Assembly (NCBI RefSeq): GCF_030929595.1
Contig: NZ_JAVFVR010000012.1
Coordinates: forward strand, 1 to 64,000
From: Flavobacterium sp. LHD-85
Lineage (GTDB): Bacteria; Bacteroidota; Bacteroidia; Flavobacteriales; Flavobacteriaceae
DNA length: 64,000 bases
Reading direction: 5' to 3'
The notes beneath the pieces are model-generated. The model worked only from the letters and a program-made list of their open reading frames with translations. It did no database searches and was not told where the DNA came from. Both the position numbers and the translations under genes were made by a program. Below, in pieces: positions 7,888-17,000 of the stretch (positions are counted from its first letter, which is position 1; every line of letters begins with the position of its first letter).

Positions 7888-8394
7888 ATGAAATCAAATC
7901 TTTTAATGAATTTTACTGTTGATAAGGAAAATAAAACTGTCAATGTAAAACGCGAATTTAACGCCTCTTTATCTCAAGTTTGGTCTGCATGGACAGAAGC
8001 TCAAATTTTAGATTTATGGTGGGCGCCGTCTCCATGGAAATCTAAAACAAAAAACATGGAGTTTAAAGAAGGCGGACGAAGATTGTATGCCATGCTTGGA
8101 CCAGAAGGCGAAGAGCATTGGGCCATTGCCGATTTTACTTCAATTAGTCCTAAAACTAATTTTAAGTATTTAGATGCTTTTAGCGACAGCGAAGGAAACC
8201 TAAACAAGGAATTCCCACGTTCTGACTGGGACGTGACTTTCACTGAAAAAGACGGTTCTACTTTTGTAGATGTTGTCATCAAACACGAAAAACTATCCGA
8301 CTTGGAAATGATTATTCAAATGGGATTCAAAGAAGGTTTCACCATTGCAATGGAAGGTTTGGATGCTATTTTTGTAGAAAAAAATAAGAATTAA
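7888..8394 (+). CDS. SRPBCC/AHSA1-type protein, second copy
   Basis: The 168-residue paralogue of the product of 7163 is collinear over its full length, with the same blocks (NVKREFNASLSQVWSAWT, LDLWWAPSPW, MEFKEGGRRLYAM) and the same C-terminal MEGLD. The two copies differ most in the middle third (about residues 75-115), where ligand-contacting loops would lie, so their ligands may differ. There is no regulator of its own. It may depend on read-through from the ArsR promoter across the repeat or on an unseen promoter. A terminator follows at 8415. Confidence 0.88.
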   Translation: MKSNLLMNFTVDKENKTVNVKREFNASLSQVWSAWTEAQILDLWWAPSPWKSKTKNMEFKEGGRRLYAMLGPEGEEHWAIADFTSISPKTNFKYLDAFSDSEGNLNKEFPRSDWDVTFTEKDGSTFVDVVIKHEKLSDLEMIIQMGFKEGFTIAMEGLDAIFVEKNKN

Positions 8395-8414
8395 AAAAAA
8401 TCTTACTATTTGTT

Positions 8415-8443
8415 AAATCCTGCATTTTTGCAGGATTTTTTTG
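8415..8443 (+). terminator. intrinsic terminator of the ArsR-SRPBCC operon
   Basis: The perfect stem AATCCTGCA / TGCAGGATT with a 4-nt loop and a T-run begins about 20 nt after the stop codon. Confidence 0.85.
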
Positions 8444-8496
8444 TATTTTCGATTCGAAAATTAATTTTCTGATCTAAAAAACTAAAAAATACACAA

Positions 8497-8883
8497 ATGA
8501 TGAAATTCTTTACCTTTCTGTTTTTGTTCATTTCTGCCGCTGTTTTTTCTCAAAACAGATACGAGCTTTCTGACGAAGGGCAAGACAAACTCTATCTTTC
8601 CGATTCTATTTCAAATCTTGCCAAAGCTGGAAAAATCACAGATCATCCGATTGTGGTGGTTGACGGAATTCCGCACCGCTTTGAAGATCTTGAAAAAGAA
8701 AAACTTGTTCTTTCTAAAATTGAAATCAAAAAAATTATTGCTCTTGAAAAAAAAGCTGGAATCAGTATTTATGGTAATTACGGCGAAGCTGGCGTTTTAA
8801 TTGTTACTACAAATAGAAGCAGTTATTACAAGCCTGAACAAGAAGTGAAACAAGAATCAATACCACAAAATTTGAATAAATAA
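8497..8883 (+). CDS. exported TonB-receptor-plug-like mini protein
   Basis: The 128-residue product has a signal peptide (cut near FSQ, residue 19). The mature part then reads PIVVVDGIPHRFEDL, IEIKKIIALEK and IYGNYGEAGVLIVTT. This order matches the plug domain of SusC/TonB-dependent receptors (VVDGxP, then IxxIxVLKDA, then IYGxxGANGVILITT), but there is no barrel. It may be a periplasmic remnant, or a free-standing plug of the kind found in some Bacteroidota proteins. It overlaps the next gene by one base (TAATG), so the two are probably co-expressed. Confidence 0.75.
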   Translation: MMKFFTFLFLFISAAVFSQNRYELSDEGQDKLYLSDSISNLAKAGKITDHPIVVVDGIPHRFEDLEKEKLVLSKIEIKKIIALEKKAGISIYGNYGEAGVLIVTTNRSSYYKPEQEVKQESIPQNLNK

Positions 8884-9320
8884 TGAAATTCCCCTCCAGC
8901 CCAGAAGATCTCAGAAATGAAATTTTTGAATCTGTAGATAAAACTAAAAAAAATGGAGATCTGAGAATTAGACAATTAATTCAAGTATTGAAAAACGTAA
9001 ATAACGAAATAATTATTGAAGGAGTTTTGAAAGTTTTTGGAAATGAGAATCGTAGCGACACCATTTACAGCGACCAAAAATATGCAGGACTAATTCTTCA
9101 AGAAATTAATCCCAAAACAGATAAAAATGTCGATTCAATTCTAGATTTCACTTTAAAAAACTGGAATAAAAGTGTTTTTGAACTTCCTTTTTGGATGCAG
9201 AAAAATTATGGAAATCAAATTTTAAAAAAAGGATTTACAGAATATAAAACCAAAAATTTATCTGATATTGAAATTGATAATTTAAAAACAATGGAATGGT
9301 GTTTAAAAATAGAATCGTAA
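8883..9320 (+). CDS. hypothetical cytoplasmic protein
   Basis: The 145-residue protein has no leader or membrane segment and is rich in Lys, Asn and Glu. It has a helical repeat-like pattern (IRQLIQVLKNVNNEIIIEGVLKVFG), a little like HEAT-type helices. Its ATG overlaps the stop of the preceding plug-like gene (TAATG), so translation is probably coupled. I do not recognise the family. An immunity- or adaptor-type role is only conjecture. Confidence 0.6.
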   Translation: MKFPSSPEDLRNEIFESVDKTKKNGDLRIRQLIQVLKNVNNEIIIEGVLKVFGNENRSDTIYSDQKYAGLILQEINPKTDKNVDSILDFTLKNWNKSVFELPFWMQKNYGNQILKKGFTEYKTKNLSDIEIDNLKTMEWCLKIES

Positions 9321-9397
9321 AGATTTTTTACAATTAAATAGTTTTGAAATCTCTTAATTAAAACTAATTTTATAAAAACATTTTACATCATTTTATA

Positions 9398-10267
9398 ATG
9401 AACAATTTTTTTGCTCTCGCATTTTTGCTTTTTTCTTCCACATTACTATTCAGCCAAAAAAAACAAACCAAAACTAACGAAATTTCTAAACCATTCGTTT
9501 TAGGCGTTATCGATGAAATTCAATCAAAAGAATTAAACGAAAAAAGAATTCTGAACATTTATCTTCCTGAAGGTTATAATCCAGATGAAGACACAAAATA
9601 TCCTGTCATTTATTTATTGGACGGTTCTGCCGATGAAGATTTTATTCATATTTCTGGATTAGTTCAATTTAATAGTTTTGAGTGGATCAATCAGGTTCCA
9701 AAATCAATTGTCGTCGGAATTGCAACTGTTGATAGAAAGAGAGATTTTACTTTTCCAACCACTATCGAAAAAGATAAAACTCGTTTTCCAACAACAGGGC
9801 ATTCTGATCAGTTTATTGCTTTTATTGAAAAAGAATTGCAGCCTTTTATTGAGAAAAAATACAAAACCAATGATTCTAAAACCATCATTGGCCAATCTCT
9901 TGGCGGGTTATTAGGAACTGAAATCCTGCTTAAAAAACCAACTCTTTTTAATAAATACGTTATTGTAAGTCCGAGTTTATGGTGGAACAATGGTTCGATA
10001 CTTGATTTGGATTCTGAAATGCTGAAAGAAAATTTTAAACAACCAACTGAAATTTATATTGCTGTAGGCAAAGAAGGATTAGCTCCAACAGCAATTCCGC
10101 ATGTTATGGAAGTTGACGCCATTTTATTGTCTGAAAAATTAAAAGAATCTAAAAGCAAAAATGTAAAAACGTACTTTGATTATTTCCCCGAAGAAAACCA
10201 CGGATCGATTCTGCACACAGCAGTTTTCAATTCTTTTAAATTCTTTTATCCTCAAACCAAAAGATAA
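9398..10267 (+). CDS. exported esterase of the Fes/YbbA (putative esterase) type
   Basis: The 289-residue alpha/beta hydrolase has a signal peptide of about 19 residues. It has the strand YPVIYLLDGSADEDF (oxyanion region), the nucleophile elbow GQSLGG at about residues 165-170, and a late His in NHGSILH as the probable catalytic base. The family cleaves esters such as siderophore or acyl esters, and the substrate here is unknown. It is predicted to be periplasmic or membrane-bound. A strong hairpin terminator follows. The length is typical for the family. Confidence 0.85.
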   Translation: MNNFFALAFLLFSSTLLFSQKKQTKTNEISKPFVLGVIDEIQSKELNEKRILNIYLPEGYNPDEDTKYPVIYLLDGSADEDFIHISGLVQFNSFEWINQVPKSIVVGIATVDRKRDFTFPTTIEKDKTRFPTTGHSDQFIAFIEKELQPFIEKKYKTNDSKTIIGQSLGGLLGTEILLKKPTLFNKYVIVSPSLWWNNGSILDLDSEMLKENFKQPTEIYIAVGKEGLAPTAIPHVMEVDAILLSEKLKESKSKNVKTYFDYFPEENHGSILHTAVFNSFKFFYPQTKR

Positions 10268-10306
10268 AAATGATTTCGGCTTATAAAAAAACGGCTCAGT
10301 TCGTTT

Positions 10307-10352
10307 AACCAAAGAATCATAAAAGAGTCTCTTCTTTTATGATTCTTTGGTT
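10307..10352 (+). terminator. terminator hairpin after the esterase gene
   Basis: Twenty-base arms (10307-10326 and 10333-10352), perfect and including AAGAATCATAAAAGA, enclose a 6-nt loop. This is the most stable structure in the 343-nt gap to 10610. The rest of the gap has a TATATTTG at 10468-10475, a possible distal promoter, and a small hairpin at about 10551-10572. Confidence 0.75.
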
Positions 10353-10610
10353 TTAAGACTAACCTTAATCATTTATAAATCAAAGAACAATAAAAAACCG
10401 CAAACATTTTTCTAAAAAAAACAAACAAATTACGGTTTCCCGTAAAGATCATGGATTCTTACCACAGTATATTTGGCAAAAAAAAATCAAAAGACCATTA
10501 AAAATAATTTAAACTAAACGCAACCATTTTTACCACTCCATTAAAAAAAAGGATAACTTTTTTAGTTATCAAACCAAAATAAAACTAAACTATATAACCT
10601 ACTTAATTTA

Positions 10611-11837
10611 ATGAAAAAACAAATTTTATTTATTGCCCTAACTCTATTTTTTACTTTTAAAAATTACTCCCAAATAGCTTTCGAAAAAGGATATTTTATT
10701 TCAGAAAACAATCAAAAAACAGAATGCTTAATTGAAAATATAGACTGGAAAAATACTCCTGCAAATTTCAGATATCGTCTGTCTGAAGATTCACCTGCTA
10801 TTGAAGCAGATAATAAAACCATAAAAGAGTTCGGAATTTCTGGTCAAAACAAATTTATACGAGCAATTGTAAATATAGATCGTTCTACGAAAAATCTACA
10901 AATTATGGACAAAGACAAAAATCCTACTTTTCGACAGGAAAATCTGTTTCTGCAGGTTCTAATGGAAGGAAATGCGTCATTGTATCTGTATGATGATGGA
11001 ACTGTAAGACGGTTCTTTTACAAAATGAACAATTCTGAAATAAAGCAACTTGTTTACAAAACTTATTTTGCAAATGACGACCAAATTGCTAAAAATAATT
11101 ACTTCAGAGAACAGCTTTATCTTGACTTGAAATGTGATAATATTCAACAAAACGAATATGAGACATTAAACTATACTAAGAATGCTCTAATGCGTATTTT
11201 TACAAAATACAATAAATGCACAAATTCTGAATTTGTTGACCTTGAAGTAAAAGAAAAGAAAGACTTGTTCAACCTTACACTTAGACCTAGATATAATAAT
11301 AGTTCGTTATCTATGGATAACTCTGTTTTTGAAGGAATGGATTTTGATTTTGGGGGAAAATCAAACTTTAGTTTAGGAATTGAAGCTGAATTCATTTTAC
11401 CATTTAATAAAAACAGATGGTCTATTATTGTCGAGCCAACCTATCAATATTACAAAGGAGAGCAAACGATACAAAGTTCTCAAGTAGTTGGTGGAACTCT
11501 GACAGGTAAAGTAGATTACAAATCGATCGAATTGCCAATAGGCGTTAGACGTTATTTCTTCATTAATAAAAATGTTCAAATATTTGCTAATGGATCTCTA
11601 GTTGTAGATTTTGGCAGTAGTTCTAAAGTAAGCGTTACAAGACAAGATGGTTCTGAACTAAATAAACTGGATGTAAAATCAGGCATCAATTTTGGGTTTG
11701 GTCTAGGGTGTAAATTCTTAGATAAATTTAGTGCAGAAGTAAGATATCAAACTCCAAGAGGTCTATTGGCTGAAAATCCAAATTGGGGTTCTTCTTACCA
11801 AACCACTTCTTTAATTGTTGGATATTCTTTCTTTTAA
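10611..11837 (+). CDS. exported outer-membrane beta-barrel protein
   Basis: The 408-residue product has a signal peptide (cut near YSQ, residue 20). Residues 25-200 form an unfamiliar N-terminal region. Residues 215-408 show alternating amphipathic strands (FSLGIEAEFILPF, WSIIVEPTYQYY, FGFGLGCKFLDKFSAEVRY) ending in the aromatic VGYSFF, the usual terminal signature for outer-membrane barrels. It resembles the porin-like OMP_b-brl families of Bacteroidota. It is a single gene, with a convergent terminator shared with comM. Its transport role is unknown. Confidence 0.8.
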   Translation: MKKQILFIALTLFFTFKNYSQIAFEKGYFISENNQKTECLIENIDWKNTPANFRYRLSEDSPAIEADNKTIKEFGISGQNKFIRAIVNIDRSTKNLQIMDKDKNPTFRQENLFLQVLMEGNASLYLYDDGTVRRFFYKMNNSEIKQLVYKTYFANDDQIAKNNYFREQLYLDLKCDNIQQNEYETLNYTKNALMRIFTKYNKCTNSEFVDLEVKEKKDLFNLTLRPRYNNSSLSMDNSVFEGMDFDFGGKSNFSLGIEAEFILPFNKNRWSIIVEPTYQYYKGEQTIQSSQVVGGTLTGKVDYKSIELPIGVRRYFFINKNVQIFANGSLVVDFGSSSKVSVTRQDGSELNKLDVKSGINFGFGLGCKFLDKFSAEVRYQTPRGLLAENPNWGSSYQTTSLIVGYSFF

Positions 11838-11850
11838 TTTTAATTTAGCT

Positions 11851-11896
11851 AATTATATATGCTAATTGATAAGATTCTCAATTAGCATATATAATT
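11851..11896. terminator. bidirectional hairpin between the barrel gene and comM
   Basis: Perfect 19-bp arms (AATTATATATGCTAATTGA and its complement, 11851-11869 and 11878-11896) with an 8-nt loop lie between two converging genes. Confidence 0.75.
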
Positions 11897-11905
11897 ATAA
11901 TAAAA

Positions 11906-12814
11906 TCACCCTAGCCACCCTTCTCGATCCAAACTTCTATATTGAATCGCTTCAGCAATATGAGAAGAAACAATTTTTTCTGAATGATCTAAATCGGCTA
12001 TGGTTCTCGAAACTTTCAGAATTCTATCATAAGCTCTTGCAGAAAGATTCAGCCTTTCCATCGCTGTTTTTAGCAATTCTTTTGACGGTTCATCTAAAGC
12101 ACAAAATTCGCGAATTAGTTTACTGCTCATTTGCGCATTGTAATGAACATTTTCTACTGTTTCAAATCGTTTGGTTTGGATTTCTCTTGCTGCTGTAACT
12201 CGTTTACGGATTTCTACACTACTTTCTGATTTTCGCTCATCTGATAATTTCTCAAACGGAACCGCAGTAACTTCTATATGAATATCAATTCGATCTAATA
12301 ATGGTCCAGAAATTTTACTCATATAACGCTGCATTTCGTGTGGCGAAGAAGTATTCGGCATGCTTGGATCATTAAAGAATCCGCTAGGACTTGGATTCAT
12401 ACTTGCTACCAACATAAAAGACGAGGGATATGTTATGGTAAATTTGGCTCTCGAAATAGTTACTTCGCGATCTTCTAACGGCTGACGCATTACTTCTAAA
12501 ACATCACGTTTGAATTCTGGCAATTCATCCAAAAACAAAACACCATTATGCGCCATCGAGATTTCTCCTGGCTGCGGATAACTCCCTCCTCCGACCAAAG
12601 CAACATTAGAAATAGTATGATGTGGACTTCTAAAAGGCCTTTGATTCATTAATCCAACTTCTTTTAATTTTCCGGCAACGCTATGAATTTTAGTGGTTTC
12701 CAATGCTTCACGCAAAGTCATGGGCGGTAAAATACTCGGAACTCGTTTTGCCAACATTGTTTTTCCTGCACCTGGTGGCCCAATTAGAATAAAAATATAG
12801 TAAAGAAATACCAC
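11906..12814 (-). pseudogene. comM: comM (YifB) C-terminal fragment with the AAA+ core
   Basis: This is the 3' part of a Mg-chelatase-like ATPase. It contains Walker A (GPPGAGKT), the NQRPFRSPHHT motif, Walker B (GVLFLDELPEF) and the C-terminal domain. The remaining 5' part lies 13 kb away at 25785-26447. ComM is a hexameric helicase promoting branch migration during natural transformation. This fragment could start at a GTG (12812-12814) supplied by the inserted element. It keeps all ATPase motifs but lacks the N-terminal domain, so ComM function is probably lost unless the element excises. Confidence 0.93.
12776..12812. other. attL junction of the integrative element
   Basis: Going right, comM sequence ends at a shared ATAA (12789-12792). 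Element sequence continues with the half-site AATATAGTAAAGAAATACC (12794-12812). That half-site is the inverted counterpart of the element's other end at 25773-25791 (17 of 19 positions). The core position is inferred from rejoining comM in frame. Confidence 0.8.
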
Positions 12815-12881
12815 TTTTTAAATACTTGTTTTAAAGCGTGTTAATTGATATATCTGATTTTAAATTAAAAATTATTATAAT

Positions 12882-14060
12882 TTAAAATGGTAAATCTTTA
12901 TCTTCTGAAATGGTTACAGGCATCCAGGGATATTGTTCAGTATCTGTTACAAAGCTAGACGTTGGATAATTTAATCGACCCCAATATTCAACAGGTGAAT
13001 TTTCATCTAATTCTGTAAAAAATTGCGAATTATCCCAAGAAAAAAGCTTGCTGTGATTTTTTTCAACGTATGTGTTAACAACTTCTATCATAGCACCTCT
13101 AGCTAAATTATCGTTTGTTATAAGGTCAACTTCATTAGAAATTTGTAATATGATTTCATCAAGCTGTAACTTAATTTCTGCATAATTTTTCTCTAAATTC
13201 TTTCGACTAAATGTAAATCTAATTTCCTTATATGGATTAATAGAGTTAGCATCTTTGCTATTAATGTTAGGAACGTATTCGTTTACGCAAATAGTCTGAT
13301 TTGTAAAGGCTTTATATTTAATCAATAACTGGGTTACTTTTATGTTGAGCGTTTTTAAACCTTGACTACCATAAAAATCTTCTCGGTGCAATACTGGCGG
13401 ATAAAAAGTCAAAATCAATTTAACCCATTCTTCATTTTTGCTTTGTCTGAAATTAACACTACATTCAAGATTTTCAACCGTTTTTAATTCTTTATACCAA
13501 TTCTCTGTTGTATTTGTTGGTACAATATCAGGACAACTTATAAAATCTTGAATGGTTTTTTCTATTTGGGAGAGAGTATGATTTGAATTTTGCTTAATTA
13601 ATTCAATATCACCTTTCTTTATCGGTCTAAAGTGTGCAACCGCATTCCTAACATTACCAATTTCATCCAATTTGTTTTTAATTATTTCTTTTGTCCCTAA
13701 AAAGTAATTTTTAAAAAACTTCCAATAGTTATCAGATGTTATAATTCTGATTAATTCACCACTCGTAAGATGCAGTAACTGACTATTTAAAACATAACCC
13801 AAATAGGCGTAATTCTTATCTTGAGAAATTCTTCTTTTAGCAATGGCATTAATAGTTGACTTTTCTTCATCATCACTAGTGATTGATAGCTCACACCACT
13901 TTTCCTTTAATTCATTTTTCAGAATAATATAAACAAAAACTCGGAGGGAATTTTCAAATCTAAAGAGAATATTTAGTGCTTCAAAATACTCTATCTTTAA
14001 CCAGTTTCCTGGCAACTCGTATTTATTCTCCTCTATATGGCTTGGTGATTTCCAATTCAT
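12882..14060 (-). CDS. HEPN-domain protein (Swt1-like), putative RNase
   Basis: The 392-residue protein is helical in residues 20-160. It carries an intact HEPN catalytic motif R138-N-A-V-A-H143 in the context GNVRNAVAHF, the RNxxxH pattern of HEPN ribonucleases, closest by eye to Swt1-type HEPN domains. Residues 200-340 are a beta-rich unknown domain. HEPN RNases act in toxin-antitoxin, abortive-infection and CRISPR systems. Here the gene is cargo, with its stop about 70 nt inside attL. No obvious antitoxin overlaps it. The role in defence is inferred from family and location. Confidence 0.75.
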   Translation of the reverse strand: MNWKSPSHIEENKYELPGNWLKIEYFEALNILFRFENSLRVFVYIILKNELKEKWCELSITSDDEEKSTINAIAKRRISQDKNYAYLGYVLNSQLLHLTSGELIRIITSDNYWKFFKNYFLGTKEIIKNKLDEIGNVRNAVAHFRPIKKGDIELIKQNSNHTLSQIEKTIQDFISCPDIVPTNTTENWYKELKTVENLECSVNFRQSKNEEWVKLILTFYPPVLHREDFYGSQGLKTLNIKVTQLLIKYKAFTNQTICVNEYVPNINSKDANSINPYKEIRFTFSRKNLEKNYAEIKLQLDEIILQISNEVDLITNDNLARGAMIEVVNTYVEKNHSKLFSWDNSQFFTELDENSPVEYWGRLNYPTSSFVTDTEQYPWMPVTISEDKDLPF

Positions 14061-14264
14061 AATTTTACTTTTTTATTTTCTACTTTTTACTTTGAAATAG
14101 ATGAAATGTTTTCGCTAATGTAAGATTTATTTTCAATAGTAATTAATAGAAAGCTGTGAATTATGGGACATAAATGAGTTGGAAAATTAAGTCAACGACA
14201 TCTATTTAGCAAGAGACTATTCTTTTTATCTTTACAAAGCTATAAACAGATAATTCTTGCCTAA

Positions 14265-14558
14265 ATGAGACCAATACATAATTTTGAATTAAAAAGCATC
14301 CGCACTGAAGAACCACCACAATTAACGAAATATAATATCATTGAGGGCTATGAAATATTTCAATCCAATTTCAATAATGATATATATGTCTTATTTGACC
14401 ACAATTTTGAAATATATAGATGTATTGAATTTGTGGGTATGAATAAAATGGACCTTGATAAAAGCATCTCGATTTTTATAACGGACTACTATTTGAATTT
14501 ATCTGATGAAGAAAAAAATACACCTACAATTTATTTGCCGAAGGAAACTAAAGATTAA
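14265..14558 (+). CDS. hypothetical 97-residue protein
   Basis: A small soluble acidic protein without leader, membrane segment or recognisable motif. It is divergent from the HEPN gene (205-nt gap) and converges on the IS3 transposase gene, with 12 nt between the stops. Mixed alpha/beta composition with many aromatic residues suggests a folded domain. It could be a partner of the HEPN protein, but the divergent arrangement gives only weak support. No family is recognised. Confidence 0.55.
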   Translation: MRPIHNFELKSIRTEEPPQLTKYNIIEGYEIFQSNFNNDIYVLFDHNFEIYRCIEFVGMNKMDLDKSISIFITDYYLNLSDEEKNTPTIYLPKETKD

Positions 14559-14570
14559 TATGCTGATTAA

Positions 14571-15734
14571 TCACTTATTTTCAGTTTTTAATTTATTAAA
14601 CTCTTCAATTGTTTTATAACCTAGGAACGAATGCCTTCTTTTTTTATTATACCAATTTTCAATATATTCGTATACTTCGACTCTGGTTTGCTTTCTTGAA
14701 AGTAACTTATTTCCAGTAAGTAATTCCGCTTTAAAAAAAGTAAAAAAACTTTCACAGACAGCATTATCAGTATGGTTTTCTCTACGGCTCATACTTCGGA
14801 TAACACGATTATAAGAATCCAATTTATTTGTGAAAAGTTTATTAGCATATTGAACTCCTCTATCAGAATGGAAAATCAATTCTTTATTGATTTTTCTGTT
14901 ATTAACAGCCATTTCCCAAGCGGGTAAAGTTGTTGCTTTAGTGCTCATTGTCGTACTTAAATTCCATCCTATGATTTTCCTATCAAATAAATCCATTACA
15001 ATAGTAAGATACAAAAAGCCTTTGGTTGTTTGTATATATGTTATATCTGAAACCCAAACTTTTGAAGGCTCACTTACTGTAAATTCTTTATTTAAAACAT
15101 TTGGAACTATATAGTGATTATGAAATGAATCAGTAGTGACCTTAAACTTTCTTTTAATTTTTCGACGTAGACCCAACATTCTCATGTACTTTTTTACTGA
15201 AGAGTTTTTTATTTTAAATCCTCTATTTTGAAGCTCTCTTGTAATTTTGAAGCATCCATATCTTCGCTTAAATTCATAGTATATAGATGTAATTTCTTGT
15301 TTCAATAAAATTACTCGAGATTCTGTATCTGTAACTTCTTGCTTTTTTCTTCTATAATATGTTGTTTCTGATACTTCCAGAACAGCTAACATTTTAGCAA
15401 TTGTAAATTCAGATTTGTTGTTTTCAATGAAATTTTTAGTCGGTATTTTTCCTTGCGAAACGTATTTAGTTCCTCTTTTTAAAATTTGAAGAGAAATTTT
15501 CGAATCTTTAATTTTTCTTTCAAGGTCTGTAATTACAGCTTGTTCCGCAGTTAAATTTGGGTGACCAGGGCCTGGAAAACTTCTTGTTCCAAATTTTTCA
15601 AAGTCTTTTCGCCATTTGTACAAATTATCTGGAGATATTCCCAACTCTCTTGCAAGACATGCAAGTTGTCCCTTACCTCGCTCATAACTTAATTTAACTG
15701 CATTCACTTTGAAAGTACGTTCGTATGTTTTCAT
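14571..15734 (-). CDS. IS3-family transposase, OrfA and OrfB fused in one frame
   Basis: The 387-residue product combines an N-terminal helix-turn-helix (LARELGISPDNLYKWRKDF), a coiled linker, an HTH_21-like segment and an rve integrase core. The DDE triad is D230 (VWVSDIT), D291 (FHSDRG) and E328 (AVCESFF), all intact, and the C-terminus keeps the WYNKKRRHS motif. Most IS3 members use two frames joined by a -1 frameshift; here one frame suffices. I chose ATG 15734. Upstream codons from a TTG at 15764 overlap the neighbouring transposase. Terminal inverted repeats could not be identified with confidence. Confidence 0.9.
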   Translation of the reverse strand: MKTYERTFKVNAVKLSYERGKGQLACLARELGISPDNLYKWRKDFEKFGTRSFPGPGHPNLTAEQAVITDLERKIKDSKISLQILKRGTKYVSQGKIPTKNFIENNKSEFTIAKMLAVLEVSETTYYRRKKQEVTDTESRVILLKQEITSIYYEFKRRYGCFKITRELQNRGFKIKNSSVKKYMRMLGLRRKIKRKFKVTTDSFHNHYIVPNVLNKEFTVSEPSKVWVSDITYIQTTKGFLYLTIVMDLFDRKIIGWNLSTTMSTKATTLPAWEMAVNNRKINKELIFHSDRGVQYANKLFTNKLDSYNRVIRSMSRRENHTDNAVCESFFTFFKAELLTGNKLLSRKQTRVEVYEYIENWYNKKRRHSFLGYKTIEEFNKLKTENK

Positions 15735-15750
15735 AGGCTGAAGTTTATCG

Positions 15751-16848
15751 TCAAAGGTTTTCAAAATATTCAGATATTTTTTCTTGCATTTGTTTTCTGG
15801 TAAAAAGCATATTTAAATTAACCAATTCAGATTTAAAAGATTTGAAAAAACTTTCTGACACAGCATTGTCAGAATGATTTCCTATTCGACTCATACTTCT
15901 TCTAATAAACTTATAGGAGTCTAATTTATGGCTGAAGATTTTGTTAGCATATTGAATACCTCTATTGGAATGAAATATTAGTCCGTTCTCTGGTTTTCTT
16001 TTATTGACAGCCATTTCCCATGCTGGCATTGTTGTTTCATTTATAGTTAATCCAGTACTAAGGTTCCATCCAATAACTTTTCTGTCATATAAATCCATAA
16101 TAATTGTTACAAACAAAAATCCGTTGGATGTTTGGATTCGGGCTATGTCAGATATCCATGCCCTGCATGGTTCTTCGAATATGAATTGCTGATTTAAAAT
16201 ATTTGGAAATTTATAGGGGCTATTAAGTGAATTTGTCTTAAGTCGGTAATTTCTTCTAATCTTACTAACAAGACGTAGTTTTCTCATATGAATACACACT
16301 TGACCTGTTTTTATTTTAAACCCTCGACTTTGCAACTCTGCTGTAATTTTTGCACCTCCATACAACTCTCTGAATTCATAAAATATGGAAGTTATCTCTT
16401 TTTGCAACAAATTTACCCTATGCTGTCTTTGCGAAATTGTCTGACTTTTCCATTTGTCAAATGTAGTTTTATCTGTACCCAAAACTTTACACATTTTTGT
16501 AATTGTGTATTTGTCTGAATGTTTTTTTATAAAGTCATAGATGGTAAGGTTTGATTCAGAAATGTATTTACTAGCACTTTTAAAAATTTCAAGCTTAAGT
16601 TCTGATTCTTTAAGCTCATTTTTTAGTTTCCTTTTTAGTTTGGAAAATTCTGCTTGTTCTTTATTTAATCTCCAGTTGCCACGTCCACAGAAACTTGCTG
16701 TTCCAAATTCAAGAAATTCTTGTCTCCATCGAGTCATAAGCGGAGGTTTAATACCAAGCTCTCGTGCGCCTTTTGTAAGACCAATTTTATACCCTAATTG
16801 GACTGCTTTCTCTTTAAAGTTGCGGTCGTAAAGTCTGCGTTCTCCCAT
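15751..16848 (-). pseudogene. IS3-family transposase with mutated catalytic Asp and lost C-terminus
   Basis: The 365-residue product is homologous to its neighbour along the whole length (HTH, linker, rve core). D234 and E332 are present, but the second catalytic Asp is Asn295: the motif reads HSNRG, with codon AAT at 15964-15966 on the complement. The protein ends at SEYFENL, just where the active relative has its WYNKKRRHS tail. It overlaps the upstream reach of the other transposase. It is almost certainly inactive as a transposase. The frame is otherwise open, so decay is recent or the DNA-binding part is retained. Confidence 0.85.
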
Positions 16849-17000
16849 TTGTATTATTTTATGTTCTATATTGCGTGAATTTAAAAATAGAAATAATAAA
16901 AAGAATAAAGCTTAATAGGTTGAAATATTGGTGTTTAACTTCCTATTTTTAACTTATATTAATTAAATTTGATGTTTTGATAAACATTATTATTGTTAAA

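Noticed and set aside
11906..12814. The C-terminal comM fragment as an independent functional gene
   Set aside because: It has only a fortuitous GTG start in element DNA and lacks the whole N-terminal domain, although the ATPase motifs are intact. Kept as a pseudogene with this caveat.
14560..16870. Terminal inverted repeats of the IS3 elements
   Set aside because: Comparison of sequence left of 14571 with the complement right of 16848 gave only short AT-rich matches, not convincing repeats.
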